Assembly (NCBI GenBank): GCA_004335635.1
Contig: QAXH01001021.1
Coordinates: 1-26,074 of the forward strand
Source: Chloromonas sp. AAM2
Lineage: Eukaryota; Chlorophyta; Chlorophyceae; Chlamydomonadales; Chlamydomonadaceae
Reading direction: 5' to 3'
Length of the DNA stretch: 26,074 nucleotides
Under the pieces are notes generated by a model. It was not told the origin of the DNA. It was given only the letters and a program-made list of their open reading frames with translations, and searched no databases. The translations under genes and the position numbers were made by a program. Position 1 is the stretch's first letter. Every line of letters begins with the position of its first letter. Below, one piece after another: positions 23,401 to 26,074 of this stretch.

Positions 23401-24995
23401 TGCATGCAGGCAACCGAATCTGGTCGGCCCACATCAAGCCCGGTCCCGAAACAGCAGCAGACAAGCGACGCTGGGCTGCAGGCAGGCACGCAGCCATCAG
23501 GTGCAGAGCAAGCCCTGGGCAGCGGTGCAAGTGACGATCAAGGTGATCACGGACTGTCCCTGGCTGAAAGGCTGGAGGATGCACAGCAGCAGGTGGAGCA
23601 GCTGCAGCAACAGAACGAACAGCTCATGGAAATGGGCAACGCGCTAAGGTACGAGCAGATTGGGTGTGGTCTGCTAACACCCGCGATGCACATCTCAAGT
23701 AAGGTCAGCCACAACGGCACCCTACCTTCCACACATGCACGCATTGTGTATGTTGAGAACTGCATTGTGCATGTTGAAAACTGCATTGTGCGTGTTGAAA
23801 ACTGCATTGTGCATGTTGAATTCTTGTCAGACCCTTACACTTGTTCGAGTTCCATCCTGAGCTGGTGTCGCCGTAGACTTTGGGTTCAAAATCTCAGGCA
23901 CTGTTCTGCTCTCTGGTGTTGTCCTTGTAATCGTGCAGGGCTGAGCGGGACATACTCATGGCACGCTTGATCAGCACCGAGGTCAGCCCTTCTGATGCAT
24001 TGGCCCCCTCCTGGCATGCCCAGTCACCACTGGGCTCACCTCCACATCCCACACACTACCACCAGGCTGTACAAAGCCCACATGAGTCTTCGCATCAGCG
24101 GCAACAAAGGTACTCAGATGACGGTTGGTCGAGAGATCAGCAAGCAGCGGACCCACAAGACACCTCATTATCATCAGTCCTTGCCGACTCATCTTTGGTA
24201 CCGGGTCGCACCAGGACCTGGGAGCAGGAGTCAGGATGGGAGCAGCAACACCAGCAGCAGCACTGGCACTCACAGGTGGATTTGCAGGAGGCTGCACACT
24301 CCGTGCAACGCTACGTTGTGTCACGGGTCAGGTCGCCTGGGGCGCCTGTGGTGAGTCGGTCAGGCGCCTGGCCCGTCAGCCCAGCCTCTGCTCCGGGCAG
24401 CCCCGCCTCCCAAGCAGCTTATAGCTGGGATGGACTGGCAAGTGGGCCTGGCGGCCAAGGGACAGCATGGTCTGCTGGTGGTGGTGGGCAGGGGCGGGTA
24501 TCGCCACCTAAGTCCGCACCGCTGCAATGGTTGCGGGAGCGGGACGGGACCGGGCGGGGCCAGGGCGCCTTGCTGCCCCAGGTGGTGGGCACTGGCCTGC
24601 GGCTCAGCCAGCAAGTTCCACCAGCCGCAACTGCTTCAGCAGCAGCGGCAGCAGCGCCTACACAGCAGGAACGCATTGCTGGTGCACCGTTGCTACACCC
24701 GCCTGCAGGGGCGACAGCAACCAGTGCAGTCCAAGGCTTCGTGGATCCGTCTACAGTTTCTGCTGGACAGCAGGAGGAAGGCTCGTCGCAGACTGCCGCT
24801 GCATTGGGGTCGGCATCTCAACGTGAAAGTGGGCCTGTGTCGCAAAGGGAGACACCTTCACAACGTGCAAGGCTGCAGGCTATGCAACGGCGGCGAGAAA
24901 AGATGCAGCAGCCTGTGATGAAAACGGACACGGGTGCACCTCGAGTGAGGAATTGGAACATTCACAGCGACGAGGAAGAAGCTCCACAAGCCTGA
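14406..24995 (+). CDS. CCDC57: CCDC57-like coiled-coil centriolar protein, 24 exons
   Basis: Exons: 14406-14510, 14591-14632, 14886-15051, 15404-15453, 15760-15867, 16100-16222, 16552-16644, 16888-17025, 17317-17488, 17774-17871, 18244-18354, 18636-18713, 18988-19062, 19384-19482, 19730-19932, 20188-20377, 20682-20772, 20982-21132, 21760-21880, 22145-22255, 22539-22598, 22808-23194, 23410-23648, 23939-24995. All are GT-AG and phase-consistent; 1355 residues. The start context is ACCATGG. Residues 50-68 (FEQLRSDFEYNLRLLSERD) followed by DELQQYEQDA resemble the N-terminal CCDC57 block of the form DF.YNL..L.ERD.EL..Y. Coiled coil runs to about residue 530, then a Gly/Ala-rich middle, a second coiled coil (about 970-1015, QQQNEQLMEMGNALRAERD) and a Ser/Gln/Pro-rich tail ending RNWNIHSDEEEAPQA. 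Animal CCDC57 acts at centrioles, satellites and microtubules. The gene structure is firm; orthology rests on short motifs. It could be another centriolar coiled-coil protein. Confidence 0.7.
17017..17206 (+). repeat. 10 x 19-base tandem repeat spanning the exon 8 / intron 8 splice donor
   Basis: Ten head-to-tail copies of a 19-base unit of the form CAACTCAAGGTRCRCAGGC. The first copy is the last nine coding bases of exon 8 (CAACTCAAG, encoding QLK) plus the first ten bases of intron 8. Each further copy therefore repeats a potential 5' splice site, AAG|GTGCRC. Copies differ at only a few positions; copy 4 alone has AAGTTGCAC and so loses the donor at that site. The frame of exon 8 stays open across the whole array to a TGA at 17257-17259. 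Copies 4, 7 and 10 are in frame with exon 8 (57, 114 and 171 added bases). Confidence 0.95.
18388..18458. repeat. Short tandem repeat in intron 11 of the CCDC57-like gene
   Basis: Three units of 23-24 bases of the form TGAAGCCCAGGTCTRCATCACGTG lie shortly after the exon 11 donor. The first unit is more diverged (AGGTAGCCCACGTG). Each unit contains CACGTG or ACGTG. Non-coding. Confidence 0.75.
19814..19860 (+). repeat. GC-rich alanine runs in exon 15
   Basis: Exon 15 encodes a coiled-coil start (RRLLDKEVEILSLREAL), then five Ala, MQR, and eight Ala, from GCA/GCG/GCC triplets. The run probably marks the end of the long N-terminal coiled coil and the start of a flexible region. A similar eight-Ala run occurs in exon 20 (about 22227-22250). 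Confidence 0.8.
21265..21680. repeat. Diverged repeats in intron 18 of the CCDC57-like gene
   Basis: This is the largest intron of the gene (21133-21759, 627 bases). A block of the form TTTGGGGGTTG..TGCTGAGGCCAGAGG recurs in diverged or partial form near 21272, 21366, 21528 and 21622, twice followed by CCCACAGA/TCCACAGA. Spacings vary from about 95 to 160 bases. No open frame with family resemblance is present. It may be decayed duplicated sequence or a minisatellite with a long unit. Confidence 0.5.
21785..21811 (+). repeat. (GGT)9 microsatellite encoding a 13-Gly run in exon 19
   Basis: Nine perfect GGT triplets are followed by GGA GGT GGC GGT, encoding thirteen glycines (about residues 707-719) between GLL and HGSPKGLAL. 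The uninterrupted triplets make length variation likely. The run links two short helical segments. Confidence 0.9.
23741..23820. repeat. 21-base tandem repeat, about 4 copies, in intron 23
   Basis: The unit GCATTGTGCATGTTGAAAAC plus T is present three full times and once in part (17 bases), with small changes such as GTATG and GCGTG. As 21 is a multiple of three, the plus strand stays open through it (NCIVHVE repeats), but the copies lie inside the intron between exons 23 and 24 and are not expected to be translated. Confidence 0.85.
23939..24995 (+). other. CCDC57-like last exon: low-complexity C-terminal tail
   Basis: This is the largest exon (351 codons plus TGA). It completes the second coiled coil (RAERDILMARLISTE) and then encodes about 330 residues rich in Ser, Gln, Pro, Gly and Ala, with patches such as EQQHQQQHWHSQ, RSPGAPVVSRSG and SQRETPSQRARLQAMQRRRE. 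The last residues, RVRNWNIHSDEEEAPQA, form a basic-then-acidic end that looks better kept than the rest. The tail is probably disordered. Confidence 0.75.
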
Positions 24996-25445
24996 ACTGA
25001 AGCATACTTCAATTCATGGAACTCAGCCGGCCTTACGCGGTTATTGTATATCGTGCTATGTTTGGTGCGGCATGCGTGCCACCAAGAACTTGCATACCTG
25101 CTTTTGATACAATATTTTTTGAATTTGGCCAGTCATATGGACTTGCACCGGTCATGTCCCGGCCCGTGGTGCAGGAAAAGAACTTGAACACAACCAATTC
25201 ATCATCGTGATTTTTTGAGTGGTACCAAAACGTCATGCACAACTTAATTGCTTATTCTGTGCCTGTACTACGTCTTGTCGCCAGCTCAGCTGATAGGGTA
25301 CATCAGGTGTGACAGACCCGGGGGGTTCAAATCCGGGTGACGGCAGGGTTTTCGGGCTGAGAACCAGCAGTCCAACTGCTTTCACAGGGTAGGTCAGGGC
25401 GGTACACATTCCGACCCGTGTCATGTGACGGCTTCCCTGATGTAA
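24996..25445 (+). terminator. 3' UTR of the CCDC57-like gene with TGTAA at 25441-25445
   Basis: TGTAA at 25441-25445 is the first copy on the plus strand after the stop codon, giving a 3' untranslated region of roughly 450-470 bases. That is ordinary for chlorophyte genes. The tRNA-like sequence at 25276-25345 lies inside this untranslated region, just upstream of the signal. Confidence 0.45.
25276..25345 (+). mobile_element. tRNA-like sequence with A and B boxes, possible SINE head
   Basis: An A-box-like AGCTCAGCTGATAGG (25283-25297) is followed 26 bases later by a B box, GGTTCAAATCC (25324-25334), which fits the RNA polymerase III consensus. GCTC and GGGT can form a D stem with two wobble pairs. 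A T stem CCCGG/CCGGG is possible only if four extra G bases sit between the stem and TTCAAAT. No anticodon stem forms and the acceptor ends do not fit. It is therefore not a working tRNA, and looks like a decayed tRNA or the head of a tRNA-derived SINE whose body would continue toward 25435. Confidence 0.45.
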
Positions 25446-26074
25446 AATTGCCTTTAGTGTGGGCACTTTCTGCATGTTCATGCGTATTACATGCGTATTA
25501 CGTATTATTTCCGTGGTCACAGCAACCTTTACACCTGGTTATCTGCCAATACAGCCAATCCCGAGGTCCTGCGGAGATCTAAGCTTTCACGTGATCACAA
25601 CTAATGAAGAGCCTTTTGAAGCCGCTTGAGCTTCTGAGTTTCCCTGACTGAGCCTGATGTGTCCAGAGATGAGTCCACAAGGGCAACGACCGCGGTTTGC
25701 CAATTCCGGGACAATTAATGTGAGTTCCTCTGGAACCTGTGTTGTAAGCGTCCGTTGTGGGGAGCAAGTGTCAACCTGGGGTCGCAATTTGCTGTGCGTG
25801 GTTGTCGTGGTTGTCACAGGGACTATGGCCACACTGCCTCGCAGACCAAACTGAACCTCTGACCTGAAACTGCCTCGCAGCAAACCAAAGAAGGCACTCG
25901 AACGAGAGACCGAGTTCAGATCAAGTAGTACCACCTAGGCATGGATTGCGTTATCAGTCTTTGCCTCGTTCATTTGAGCATCAGCAGGAAGTTCCACTTC
26001 CATATCGCTGCATGCGGCACTTTGCTAAACCCACGACACTGACGCCTGCACAAACCCAAGGCTAATTGTGATAG
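25446..26074. other. Right flank, no supported gene
   Basis: The longest frames are 115 codons (minus, 25934-25587) and 65 codons (plus, 25657-25854). They overlap each other and neither shows family motifs or convincing splice structure. A 12-base direct repeat, ACTGCCTCGCAG, occurs at 25833 and 25869. This is intergenic sequence, or untranslated sequence of a gene beyond the window. Confidence 0.5.

Noticed and set aside
25276..25345. Functional tRNA gene
   Set aside because: No anticodon stem forms, the acceptor ends do not pair correctly, and the T arm carries four extra G bases.
25587..25934. Minus-strand open frame of 115 codons
   Set aside because: Only weak coding character, no recognisable motif, and a competing plus-strand frame; left as unassigned flank.

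Overview
This window is nuclear DNA of a flagellated green alga, most likely a chlorophyte of the Chlamydomonas/Volvox relatives. Four things point that way. All coding sequence is broken into short exons joined by GT-AG introns of roughly 85 to 600 bases. The proteins carry Ala, Gln, Gly and Ser/Pro runs typical of these algae. A TGTAA motif, the usual algal poly(A) signal, lies after two of the genes. Two of the three genes belong to cilium/centriole families. I see no bacterial, viral or organellar feature. Species cannot be told from the sequence.

Layout. (1) About 187-10996, minus strand: one gene of 16 predicted exons for Mediator subunit MED12, about 2290 residues; all exon joins keep frame. 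(2) 10997-11924: intergenic, holding the MED12 upstream region and the CFAP298 3' untranslated region. (3) 11925-14193, minus strand: a complete seven-exon CFAP298 (FBB18/C21orf59/Kurly) gene for a 277-residue dynein-arm assembly factor. This is the most secure call. (4) 14194-14405: a 212-base divergent promoter. (5) 14406-24995, plus strand: a 24-exon gene for a coiled-coil protein of about 1355 residues that resembles CCDC57, a centriole/centriolar-satellite protein. (6) 24996-26074: its 3' untranslated region, which contains a tRNA-like A-box/B-box sequence, then unassigned DNA.

The ciliary genes CFAP298 and CCDC57-like stand head to head and probably share a promoter, so they may be induced together when flagella are built. 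MED12 is a general transcription regulator (the CDK8 kinase module) and has no evident link with them beyond position.

The most unusual structure is a 10-copy, 19-base tandem repeat at 17017-17206. It repeats the 3' end of a coding exon together with its 5' splice site, giving a ladder of potential splice donors inside an open frame. Other points are an array of Ser-Pro motifs in MED12, several diverged intronic repeats, and a possible poison exon in MED12. I did not find a novel multi-gene system. Exon boundaries were read by eye from splice signals, phase and family resemblance, and have not been tested against transcripts.
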